Made by a program: the position numbers and the translations under genes
Shown: one piece after another, positions 1 to 7,220 of the stretch
Position numbering within the stretch: the stretch's first letter is position 1
How the letters are laid out: each line of letters begins with the position of its first letter
Notes under the pieces: model-generated
Seen by the model: the letters and a program-made list of their open reading frames with translations, nothing else
Told to the model about the DNA's origin: nothing
Databases searched by the model: none
NCBI RefSeq assembly: GCF_001515305.1
Contig: NZ_LNQV01000003.1
Span: 89,299-153,298, forward strand
DNA: 64,000 nucleotides
Reading direction: 5' to 3'
DNA from: Aquitalea pelogenes
GTDB taxonomy: Bacteria > Pseudomonadota > Gammaproteobacteria > Burkholderiales > Chromobacteriaceae

Positions 1-1
1 A

Positions 2-430
2 GTATTCAACTACAAGGAAACGCCTGCCTTTTCCCGTCTGGTGAAGGAATGGGGCGGGGCGGACATGATTCTGGATCCGGTAGGCGCTGCTTATCTGGCT
101 GAAAACCTCGCCAGCCTGAAGCAGGATGGACGACTGGTGAATATCGGCATCATGGGGGGTGGCAAGGCCGAACTCAATCTGGGCCTGGTGCTGATGAAGC
201 GCCTGTCAGTGATTGGCTCCACCCTGCGTTCCCAGCCACTGGCAAAAAAGGCCCCGCTGGCGCAGGCGCTGGCCGACACCATTCTGCCGGCCATCACGGC
301 GGGCAAACTGAAAACCACGGTGGATAGCTGCTACCCCTGGCAGCAAGTGACAGAGGCGCATGCCCATATGGAAGCCAATGCCAATCTGGGCAAGGTGGTG
401 CTGACCTTCTTTCCTGTCATGACGGCGTAA
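2..430 (+). CDS. NAD(P)H quinone oxidoreductase (zinc-independent MDR family), C-terminal part
   Basis: The frame is open from base 2, so the gene starts left of the window and only the last 142 residues are present. The visible part is the end of the Rossmann nucleotide-binding domain and the C-terminal segment of a medium-chain dehydrogenase/reductase of the quinone oxidoreductase (PIG3/TP53I3-like) group. Landmarks are NYKE, GGADMILDPVG, DGRLVNIG and the closing ANLGKVVLTF. Such enzymes reduce quinones or enones with NADPH in the cytoplasm. A GTG at base 41 could look like a start, but the coding similarity continues upstream of it. A terminator follows at 495. Confidence 0.85.
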   Translation, partial: VFNYKETPAFSRLVKEWGGADMILDPVGAAYLAENLASLKQDGRLVNIGIMGGGKAELNLGLVLMKRLSVIGSTLRSQPLAKKAPLAQALADTILPAITAGKLKTTVDSCYPWQQVTEAHAHMEANANLGKVVLTFFPVMTA

Positions 431-494
431 TCTGCAACACGTACTGTGTGCCCCGTGGGAGGTGTTTCACCTCTGACTGGTATGGATGGGATTC

Positions 495-524
495 GGGGCG
501 ATGCGGCTATCGCCCCCTTTTTTT
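495..524 (+). terminator. Rho-independent terminator of the quinone oxidoreductase gene
   Basis: Perfect 8-bp stem GGGGCGAT / ATCGCCCC (495-502 with 509-516), a 6-nt loop, then a run of T from 518. Confidence 0.8.
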
Positions 525-541
525 GCCTGCCGCGTACGCCA

Positions 542-574
542 TGAAAAAAGCCTGCCGTCATGTTCCGGCAGGCT
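542..574 (-). terminator. Rho-independent terminator of the 593-1480 gene
   Basis: Stem AGCCTGCCG / CGGCAGGCT (549-557 with 566-574). On the minus strand it is followed by six T (complement of 544-549). It lies 19 bases past the stop codon. Confidence 0.8.
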
Positions 575-592
575 CTGGTATTTCTGGATGGC

Positions 593-1480
593 TCAGGCGG
601 CGGTGGAGCTGGCCGGCAGGGGCGACAGCGCTTCGATCAGTGCCACTTCCTGAGAGTAAGACAGGTTCTTCATCTTGAGCAGCAGGGCTTCGCCATCCAC
701 CTTGAAATGCTGGTCGAGCTCCTCGTCGATCATGCAGGTTTCCACTGCCAGCCATACGCCGCGGCAGGATGCTGCTTCTTCAAAGCGGACATTCTTCAGT
801 ACGTGGGCAATCAATTGCAGCTCGGCGTCGCTAAACTGGCGCGACAGTACGGCTTGTTCACGACGCACGATTTCCGCGTAGCGGTCGCAAATCTGCTGTA
901 CCCGCGCTTCGTCACCATAATGATGCGGCTCGGCGCTGCCGCTCAGGTCGGTGTGATCAAACCAGGCATCAATCAAGGGCTTTAGCTGCGGCAAGTCCTC
1001 CTGCCACACGCGATGCAGTTCATCGCGGAAATGGGCGTTATCGGTAAAGGACAGCTCGTCAAACGGCATGGCCGGCATGACTTGCTCTTCCAGTGTGCGA
1101 TTGCCCACCCAGATACGGCCTTCTTCGTCACGGCTCACTGCGCCGCGCCACACCGACTGCTCTTCTGTGGCCAGGTTGTCGACATGGATTTCCACGTAGG
1201 GCAGGGCAGGTTCGTCCAGTCCTTCATCTTCGGTGACCAGGCGCAGGGTGATGTCGAACATGCCGTGCTTGAACACTTCCAGCAGCTGCAGGCCATCGTC
1301 GTGACCTGCCAGGATGAATTTGTCCGGGGTCTCGTAGACTGCCACATCCGTGGGGTGCTGGGCCGGCTTCATCAGCTTAGCCGACAGCTCGTCTGCCAGC
1401 AGGTTGGCGTCGTTGTGATGCACGGCAAAACCGGTGCGATAACCTTCATGTTCATGCCACAGGGCGTCCCAGTCATACAT
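593..1480 (-). CDS. Conserved hypothetical protein, 295 aa
   Basis: I do not recognise a named family. The start is set at the ATG at 1480 (MYDWDALWHEHEG), which has a GGAG Shine-Dalgarno about 9 bases upstream; a longer reading from 1543 would cross that site. The protein is acidic, has no signal peptide or membrane segment, and is probably cytoplasmic. The N-terminal half looks beta-rich (VDNLATEEQSVWRG, DEEGRIWVGNRTLEEQ). The C-terminal half looks helical (ICDRYAEIVRREQAVLSRQF). It is monocistronic, with its own terminator at 542-574. It is divergent from typA across about 150 bases. Function unknown. Confidence 0.8.
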   Translation of the reverse strand: MYDWDALWHEHEGYRTGFAVHHNDANLLADELSAKLMKPAQHPTDVAVYETPDKFILAGHDDGLQLLEVFKHGMFDITLRLVTEDEGLDEPALPYVEIHVDNLATEEQSVWRGAVSRDEEGRIWVGNRTLEEQVMPAMPFDELSFTDNAHFRDELHRVWQEDLPQLKPLIDAWFDHTDLSGSAEPHHYGDEARVQQICDRYAEIVRREQAVLSRQFSDAELQLIAHVLKNVRFEEAASCRGVWLAVETCMIDEELDQHFKVDGEALLLKMKNLSYSQEVALIEALSPLPASSTAA

Positions 1481-1562
1481 GGTCGACTCCTTGATAATCT
1501 GTGTTTGCGTGGATTTTGGCGCGCAGTGTAACCAAATCATCATTGCTTGTCGCGATAATGCT

Positions 1563-1592
1563 TTGGGTAGTTGGCGCTGTACGTGATAGAAT
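1563..1592 (+). promoter_or_regulatory. Predicted sigma-70 promoter of typA
   Basis: Extended -10 element TGATAGAAT (hexamer TAGAAT 1587-1592) with a weak -35 TTGGGT (1563-1568) at 18-base spacing. This gives a leader of about 30 bases before the typA ATG at 1631. Confidence 0.5.
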
Positions 1593-1630
1593 CTTACGAT
1601 TTTTCCGCTTCAACCGACCGAATTCCGAAA

Positions 1631-3445
1631 ATGACACGACAGATTCGTAATATTGCCATTATTGCCCACGTGGACCATGGCAAAACCACCCTCGTTGACC
1701 AGTTGCTGCGCCAGTCCGGCACCTTCCGCGAGAACCAGCAGGTAGATGAACGCGTAATGGACAGCAACGATCTTGAAAAAGAGCGTGGCATTACCATTCT
1801 GGCCAAGAACACCGCCATCGATTACGAAGGCGTACACATCAACATCGTGGACACTCCGGGACACGCCGACTTCGGCGGTGAAGTGGAACGTGTACTGGGC
1901 ATGGTAGACGGCGTGCTGCTGCTGGTGGATGCCGTTGAAGGCCCGATGCCGCAAACCCGTTTCGTGACCAAGAAAGCCCTGGCCCTGGGCCTGCGCCCCA
2001 TCGTGGTCATCAACAAGGTTGACCGTCCGGGCGCACGTCCGGACTGGGTTGTGGACCAAACCTTCGACCTGTTCGACAAACTGGGTGCCACCGACGAACA
2101 ACTGGATTTCCCCATCATCTACGCTTCCGGCCTGAACGGCTTTGCCAAGCTGGAACTGGATCAGGAATCCGACAACATGCGTCCGCTGTTCGACACCGTG
2201 CTGAAGCATGTTCCGCTGCCGAACGGTAGCGCAGACGCACCGCTGCAACTGCAAATCTCCGCACTGGATTACTCCACTTACACCGGCCGCCTGGGTCTGG
2301 GCCGCATCCTGAACGGTCGCATCAAGCCGGGTCAGCAAGTAGTGGTGATGAATCACGAAGACCAGGTTGCTTCCGGCCGTATCAACCAGCTGCTGGGCTT
2401 CAAGGGCCTGGAGCGCGTGGAAGTGGCTGAAGCCGAAGCTGGTGACATCGTGATCATTTCCGGTATCGAAGACATCGGTATCGGCGTGACCATCTGTGAC
2501 AAGGACCAACCGGCTGGCTTGCCGGTACTGTCGGTGGACGAACCGACCCTGACCATGGACTTCATGGTGAACTCCTCGCCGCTGGCCGGTACCGAAGGCA
2601 AGTTCGTGACCTCGCGTCAGATCCGTGACCGCCTGACCAAGGAACTGCTGACCAACGTTGCCCTGCGCGTTGAAGAAACCGAAGACTCCGACGTGTTCCG
2701 TGTGTCCGGTCGTGGTGAATTGCACCTGACCATCCTGCTGGAAAACATGCGTCGCGAAGGCTTTGAAATGGCCGTGGCCAAGCCGCGCGTGGTATTCAAG
2801 GAAATCAACGGCGAGAAGTGCGAGCCGTACGAAAACCTGACCATCGATCTGGAAGATGATCACCAGGGCGCCATCATGGAAGAAATCGGTCGTCGCCGTG
2901 GTGAACTGACCAATATGGAATCCGACGGCATGGGTCGTACCCGCCTGGAGTACCATATTCCGGCACGTGGCCTGATCGGCTTCCAGTCCGACTTCATGAC
3001 CATGACCCGTGGTACCGGCCTGATGAGCCACGTATTTGACGACTACGCACCGGTTAAGCCGGACATGCCGGGTCGCCACAACGGCGTGCTGATCTCCCAG
3101 GAAAACGGCGAAGCCGTTGCCTATGCACTGTGGAAGCTGGAAGACCGCGGTCGCATGTTTGTTTCCCCGGGCGACAAGCTGTACGAAGGCATGATCATCG
3201 GCATTCACAGCCGCGACAACGACCTGGTGGTAAACCCGGTCAAGGGCAAGCAGCTGACCAACGTGCGCGCCTCCGGTACTGACGAAGCCGTACGCCTGAC
3301 CACCCCGGTGAAGATGACCCTGGAGTCTGCCGTTGAATTCATCGACGACGACGAACTGGTTGAAATCACTCCCAAGTCCATCCGTATCCGCAAGCGCTAC
3401 CTGCAAGAGCACGAGCGTCGCAAGATGAACAAGCAAGGTTCCTGA
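1631..3445 (+). CDS. typA: Translational GTPase TypA/BipA
   Basis: Ribosome-associated GTPase that acts in 50S subunit assembly and stress adaptation. The 604-residue length is typical. Domain order is the G domain, an EF-Tu-like beta-barrel, two EF-G-like alpha/beta domains and the TypA-specific C-terminal domain. Visible GTPase motifs are AHVDHGKT (about residues 12-19), VDTPGHADF (about 73-81) and INKVD (about 128). The start is the ATG at 1631 ([13 protein letters not shown]); a longer in-frame reading from 1571 would run through the promoter region. Codon use is strongly biased, as in a highly expressed gene. It is monocistronic, with a strong terminator 18 bases after the stop. Confidence 0.97.
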   Translation: MTRQIRNIAIIAHVDHGKTTLVDQLLRQSGTFRENQQVDERVMDSNDLEKERGITILAKNTAIDYEGVHINIVDTPGHADFGGEVERVLGMVDGVLLLVDAVEGPMPQTRFVTKKALALGLRPIVVINKVDRPGARPDWVVDQTFDLFDKLGATDEQLDFPIIYASGLNGFAKLELDQESDNMRPLFDTVLKHVPLPNGSADAPLQLQISALDYSTYTGRLGLGRILNGRIKPGQQVVVMNHEDQVASGRINQLLGFKGLERVEVAEAEAGDIVIISGIEDIGIGVTICDKDQPAGLPVLSVDEPTLTMDFMVNSSPLAGTEGKFVTSRQIRDRLTKELLTNVALRVEETEDSDVFRVSGRGELHLTILLENMRREGFEMAVAKPRVVFKEINGEKCEPYENLTIDLEDDHQGAIMEEIGRRRGELTNMESDGMGRTRLEYHIPARGLIGFQSDFMTMTRGTGLMSHVFDDYAPVKPDMPGRHNGVLISQENGEAVAYALWKLEDRGRMFVSPGDKLYEGMIIGIHSRDNDLVVNPVKGKQLTNVRASGTDEAVRLTTPVKMTLESAVEFIDDDELVEITPKSIRIRKRYLQEHERRKMNKQGS

Positions 3446-3462
3446 TCAAAAGGAGCAATGAC

Positions 3463-3487
3463 AAAGGCAGCGAAAGCTGCCTTTTTT
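3463..3487 (+). terminator. Terminator of typA
   Basis: Stem AAAGGCAGC / GCTGCCTTT around a GAAA tetraloop, followed by six T. Confidence 0.9.
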
Positions 3488-3520
3488 GTTATTTGCCTTC
3501 ATATGTAAGCAAATATTTAT

Positions 3521-3550
3521 TTGACTGGGGGTCATTTGATAGTTATAAAT
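3521..3550 (+). promoter_or_regulatory. Strong sigma-70 promoter of a predicted small RNA
   Basis: TTGACT (3521-3526), exactly 17 bases, then TATAAA (3544-3549). Each hexamer matches consensus at 5 of 6 positions. No ORF with a ribosome binding site follows. A terminator lies about 70 bases downstream, so the promoter appears to serve a short non-coding transcript. Confidence 0.65.
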
Positions 3551-3554
3551 ACAA

Positions 3555-3624
3555 GTGCGAGGTTTCCCGCCTCGTATCTATCCCCGCTAAACGTTTAATC
3601 CCGGTCCCCGCCGGGATTTTTTTT
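3555..3624 (+). ncRNA. Candidate small regulatory RNA, about 70 nt
   Basis: The unit lies between the typA terminator and the next gene. A near-consensus promoter predicts a start near 3555-3557. The transcript would fold a 5' hairpin, CGAGG / CCTCG (3558-3562 with 3570-3574, 7-nt loop). A single-stranded stretch with a CCCCG motif follows (3581-3585). It ends at a terminator with stem ATCCCGG / CCGGGAT (3598-3604 with 3611-3617) and eight T. No ORF with a Shine-Dalgarno fits inside. The layout, with C-rich unpaired segments that could pair with Shine-Dalgarno sequences and an Hfq-friendly U-rich tail, is typical of a trans-acting sRNA. I cannot assign it to a known RNA family. Confidence 0.55.
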
Positions 3625-3866
3625 GTCCGGGAATAGCCACTACGCGATCAATTCTCCGGTAAGAGTGCCACATATCCATGCTGCTGGTCATCCGGTTTTG
3701 CCGCAGGTCTGGTACGGGTTGTCACGGCGGCCATTGACAGTTTGTGTAACTGACGTTCAACTCTTGCCCTTCGCAAGGGGGCTGTTGATGCACGCATCCT
3801 GCTCTATCATGGCCAGATCAGTGGCAAGCTTGTCGGTAACTGCCGACGGACAACGGAGAAAAATCA
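3625..3866. other. Intergenic region upstream of the peptide-binding protein gene
   Basis: No gene is supported here; an open frame from 3623 runs out of frame into the next gene and lacks a ribosome binding site. A TTGACA at 3734-3739 with a poor -10 (TCAACT, 3757-3762, 17-base spacing) is a weak promoter candidate for the downstream gene. A small hairpin, CTTGC / GCAAG, lies at about 3763-3777. Confidence 0.35.
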
Positions 3867-5444
3867 ATGAAATTCCATTTGCTGACCTTGTTGGCGCTCA
3901 TGTCCGGACTGGCACCGCTGGCCCAGGCGGGGCGTTCCCTGGTGTTTTGCGCCGAAACCGCACCGGAAGGTTTTGATCCGGCGCTGTGGGATAGCGCCTC
4001 TACTTATAATGTGACACGGCAGATTTTTCAGGGTCTGGTCGCATTCAAGCGGGGAGGGACCGACATCATTCCGGCGCTGGCCAGCAAATGGGAGTTATCG
4101 GCAGACGGACTGACTTACACATTCCATCTGCGCAAGGGTGTGCGTTTTCAGACGACCGATTATTTCAAGCCGAAGAGCACATTTTCTGCCGATGATGTGG
4201 TGTTTACCGTGCAGCGCTGGATTGATCCGGCCCAGCCATTCAATCAGGCATTCAAGACCCAATTGCTGGGCCCGGCCAACTCCGGGCTGGCTCAGTCCAT
4301 CCAGCGCGTGGAAAAGGTGGATCCCTACACTGTCCGCCTGGTACTGAAGCAGCGCAATGCTGCCTTCCTGAGCTTCCTGGCCATGGGTTTTGCCGGCATG
4401 CAATCGGCCGAGTACGCCAGTCAGCTGTTGCAGCAACATCGGGCAGCCGATATCAACCGCTTCCCGATTGGTACCGGCCCTTATCAATTCAAGAGCTATG
4501 CCAAGGACTCGGCCGTGCGCTTTGCTGCCAACTCCTCGTACTGGGGCCGCCCCCAGCAAACGGGCAACCTGATTTTTGCCATCGTCACCGACCCGCAGGT
4601 ACGCATCCAGAAGCTGAAAAACAATGAATGCCAGATAGCTGCTGCCGTGCGGGAGGATGATCTGGATGCTTTGCAGTCCGACCCGGCCATCAAGCTGGTC
4701 AGCACAGGCGCGATGAACATTTCCTACCTGGCGTTCAACTTGCAGCGCCCGCAACTGGCCAGGCGCGAGGTGAGGGAAGCGCTGGATATTGCGATTGACC
4801 GCAATGCCTTGTTCAAGGCGCTGTTTCCCAAAGGCGGGGCCATTCAGGCCATCAACCCTTATCCGCCCACCGTGTGGAGCTGGAATCCGCGTACCCGCAA
4901 TGAATACAACCCGGCACGGGCGCGTCAGCTATTGGCCAGGGCAGGTTATCCGGATGGCTTTACCATCAATCTGTGGGCCTTGCCGGTTCAACGCCCCACC
5001 AACCCCAATGGCAAGCTGATGGCGCAGATGATTCAGCAGGACTGGGCCAAAATCGGCGTCAAGACCACCATCCAGAGTTACGAGTGGGGCGAGTATCTGC
5101 GCCGTGCCGCGCAGGGTGAACACGATGTGTACATGAGTGGCGTAACCAGTGACTCCGGCGATCCGGACGATTTTCTGTCGACCTCGCTGTCTTGCGCAGT
5201 CAGCAAGGGCGGCCAGCGCTTTTGCAATGCGCAGTTTGATGAGCTGCTCAGCAAGGCAAGGCAGGCATCCGATAAAAAGGAGCGGACAGCTTATTACCTG
5301 AAAGCGCAGGAAATCTTCAAGCAGGAACGCCCCTGGATCACCATGGCGCACTCACGCATCTATATTCCGCTGCGCAAGGAAGTGGAGGGTTTCGTGATGA
5401 ACCCGAACGGATCCTTCGGCTTTGAGGATGTCCGGCTGCGCTAG
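3867..5444 (+). CDS. dppA: Periplasmic dipeptide/oligopeptide-binding protein, ABC transporter family 5
   Basis: Solute-binding protein of a peptide or heme ABC importer. It has 525 residues, the usual length. A signal peptide is cleaved at about residue 21 (LAPLAQA|GRS). The family signature follows: CAETAPEGFDPALWD, a first lobe with YNVTRQIFQGLVAF, LTYTFHLRKGVRF, FSADDVVFTVQRW, and later GTGPYQFKSY. The closest named type is DppA (dipeptide/heme). The start is the ATG at 3867, with a GGAG Shine-Dalgarno nearby. No permease or ATPase genes are adjacent, so it is either an orphan binding protein or serves a transporter encoded elsewhere. The symbol is by family resemblance; substrate preference cannot be read from the sequence. 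Confidence 0.85.
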   Translation: MKFHLLTLLALMSGLAPLAQAGRSLVFCAETAPEGFDPALWDSASTYNVTRQIFQGLVAFKRGGTDIIPALASKWELSADGLTYTFHLRKGVRFQTTDYFKPKSTFSADDVVFTVQRWIDPAQPFNQAFKTQLLGPANSGLAQSIQRVEKVDPYTVRLVLKQRNAAFLSFLAMGFAGMQSAEYASQLLQQHRAADINRFPIGTGPYQFKSYAKDSAVRFAANSSYWGRPQQTGNLIFAIVTDPQVRIQKLKNNECQIAAAVREDDLDALQSDPAIKLVSTGAMNISYLAFNLQRPQLARREVREALDIAIDRNALFKALFPKGGAIQAINPYPPTVWSWNPRTRNEYNPARARQLLARAGYPDGFTINLWALPVQRPTNPNGKLMAQMIQQDWAKIGVKTTIQSYEWGEYLRRAAQGEHDVYMSGVTSDSGDPDDFLSTSLSCAVSKGGQRFCNAQFDELLSKARQASDKKERTAYYLKAQEIFKQERPWITMAHSRIYIPLRKEVEGFVMNPNGSFGFEDVRLR

Positions 5445-5476
5445 ATGGGTTTACATCAGCAACCGGCACAATAAGA

Positions 5477-5507
5477 AAAGGCCGCTTGCGCGGCCTTTCA
5501 AGTTTTG
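5477..5507 (+). terminator. Probable terminator of the dppA-like gene
   Basis: Stem AAAGGCCGC / GCGGCCTTT (5477-5485 with 5490-5498). The T tract is broken (CAAGTTTT), so it may be weak. Confidence 0.6.
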
Positions 5508-6041
5508 CCCTTCATTTTTCGTGCCGTTTCTGGTGCGTGTCAGCGAGGTCCCCACCCGATGCTGACTGCGCTTACGGCTTGTGCGTACTTCCGGCTACTT
5601 CGCATCTTCCCCGATGCTGTTCTCCCGCTGCAGTGGCCCACCCCAGGGCCGTTCTGCTTGTTCATCCATCAAGGCTTGTTCTCTTCGTGTGGCTTTGCTT
5701 GGCTGTCTGACGCTTTGATCATAACCCTGCTGCATGCCTGCCGCATCATCCACATGACAAAAAACACGAAAATATACTAAGTAAAAATACGTGGTGTAGC
5801 AAAAAAGTCATTTTTATTAATCATCGTTAACAAAACATTCGACTACAACGTAATAAATCACACGAAAACTCGCTAGTTTTCACGCCTGCTTCTTTATCAG
5901 CTACCAGGTTTTACATTTTTTCTCCGCAAAAATTAATGCATACAAACGCGTATGTATTTAAAATGCCTGCACTGCATCATGAACTGGGCAGCCATGCACT
6001 GGCTCAGCGCAGCTTTCATAAAATCAAGAACTGGAATGTCT
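5508..6041. other. Long intergenic region before the efflux operon, with operator-like dyads
   Basis: About 530 bases without a convincing gene. Open frames of 74-91 codons here lack a ribosome binding site and any recognisable family. The left half (to about 5750) has genome-like composition and a GTCAGC...GCTGAC pair (5539-5566). The right half is abruptly AT-rich, as expected of a promoter region. It contains a perfect inverted repeat GAAAACT-cgct-AGTTTTC (5864-5881) and the 18-bp dyad at 5940-5957, described separately. Confidence 0.5.
5940..5957. promoter_or_regulatory. Predicted operator of the efflux-pump TetR repressor
   Basis: 18-bp dyad ATACAAACG|CGTATGTAT with 8 of 9 half-site positions symmetric, about 85 bases upstream of the adaptor gene. 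The TACA...TGTA half-sites resemble the operators of AcrR-type repressors (TACATACA...TGTATGTA in E. coli acrAB). The AcrR/MtrR-like regulator gene at 11915 is the natural candidate to bind it; that link is inference. Confidence 0.55.
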
Positions 6042-7205
6042 ATGCACATCAAGCAAGCCACACCCGCACTCAAGGCTGTTGCCGCTTTGCTCCTGACGGC
6101 AGCCCTGAGCAGCTGCGGTCAGTCGCAAAATGCCGCCATGCCTGCAGCCGGCCCGGCCAGCGTCGGCGTGATCACGCTGCAGCCGCAAGATACCGTTATC
6201 ACCCGCGAACTGCCGGCACGCATTTCAGCGTTTACCGTTGCCGAAATCCGCCCCCAGGTTGGCGGCATCATCCAGAAGCGCCTGTTTGCTGAAGGCAGCA
6301 ACGTCAAGGCAGGCCAGGTTTTGTACCAGATCAATCCGGATACCTATCAGGCCGCCTACCAGACCGCTCAGGCCAGCCTGGCCAAGGCCGAGGCGACTCT
6401 GACATCGGCCGAGCTCAAGGCCAAGCGCTATGCGCAGCTGGTGGAAATCAAGGCAATCAGCAGCCAGGACAATGACGATGCACATGCCGCCTTGCTGCAG
6501 GCGCGTGCCGATGTGGCTACAGCCAAGGCCTCGCTGGAAACTGCTCGCATCAACCTGGCTTATACCCGCATTACCGCTCCGGTCAGCGGTCGTATCGGCA
6601 AATCCAGCGTGACCGCCGGTGCACTGGTAACTGCCAATCAGACCACGGCGCTGGCTACCGTGCAGCAACTGTCCACCGCCTATGTCGACATGACCCAGTC
6701 CAGTACCGAGTTGCTGCGCCTGCGTCGTGATTTTGCCAAGGGCGCTTTGCAGAACCAGGCCGGCAAGGCCAAGGTGAAGCTGATCCTGGAAGACGGCAGC
6801 GAATATGCGCACAGCGGTGAACTGGAGTTCTCTGACATCACCGTGGATTCCGGCACCGGCATGGTGACCTTGCGCGCCACCTTTGATAACCCGAATGGCG
6901 AACTGCTGCCGGGTATGTTTGTACGTGCCCGCCTGGAGCAGGGCGTGCGGCATAACGCCTTGCTGGTTCCGCAACCGGCTGTCAGCCGCAACCAGAAAGG
7001 CGAGGCCGTTGTCATGGTGGTGGGGCAGGATAACAAGGCGCATGCCCGCATCATCAAGACCAGTCAGACCATCGGCGACAAATGGCTGGTGGATGGCGGC
7101 TTGCAAGGTGGTGAGCGCATCGTGGTGGAAGGCTTGATGAAGGTGCAGGATGGCGCCGCTGTCAAAGCCGAGCCGCTGAAAACCAATGCCTCTGCCGCCA
7201 AGTAA
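6042..7205 (+). CDS. acrA: RND efflux periplasmic adaptor lipoprotein (AcrA/MexA/MtrC family)
   Basis: Membrane-fusion subunit that links the inner-membrane RND pump to the outer-membrane channel. It has 387 residues. The lipoprotein signal ends in LSSC with Cys25 as lipidation site. Next come the beta-barrel and lipoyl half-motifs (AEIRPQVGGIIQKRLFAEGSNVKAG), a coiled-coil hairpin (about residues 95-160, AYQTAQASLAKAEATL), the second lipoyl half (APVSGRIGKSSVTAGALV) and the membrane-proximal domain. I chose the ATG at 6042, which has a GGA 6-9 bases upstream; an ATG at 6036 is also possible. A longer frame back to 5952 would include cytosolic residues before the lipoprotein signal and overlap the operator. 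It is first gene of the operon, 15 bases from the pump gene. Confidence 0.9.
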   Translation: MHIKQATPALKAVAALLLTAALSSCGQSQNAAMPAAGPASVGVITLQPQDTVITRELPARISAFTVAEIRPQVGGIIQKRLFAEGSNVKAGQVLYQINPDTYQAAYQTAQASLAKAEATLTSAELKAKRYAQLVEIKAISSQDNDDAHAALLQARADVATAKASLETARINLAYTRITAPVSGRIGKSSVTAGALVTANQTTALATVQQLSTAYVDMTQSSTELLRLRRDFAKGALQNQAGKAKVKLILEDGSEYAHSGELEFSDITVDSGTGMVTLRATFDNPNGELLPGMFVRARLEQGVRHNALLVPQPAVSRNQKGEAVVMVVGQDNKAHARIIKTSQTIGDKWLVDGGLQGGERIVVEGLMKVQDGAAVKAEPLKTNASAAK

Positions 7206-7220
7206 ATCAGGGAAAGATTC

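Noticed and set aside
1610..3436. 608-codon open frame antisense to typA
   Set aside because: Mirror frame of a codon-biased gene; low-complexity translation and no initiation signal.
3623..3976. 117-codon frame before the dppA-like gene
   Set aside because: Runs out of frame into a well-supported signal-peptide-bearing gene, with no Shine-Dalgarno and no similarity.
5505..5780. 91-codon frame after the dppA-like gene
   Set aside because: No ribosome binding site, Cys/Leu/Pro-rich translation with no family, and it crosses the composition boundary.
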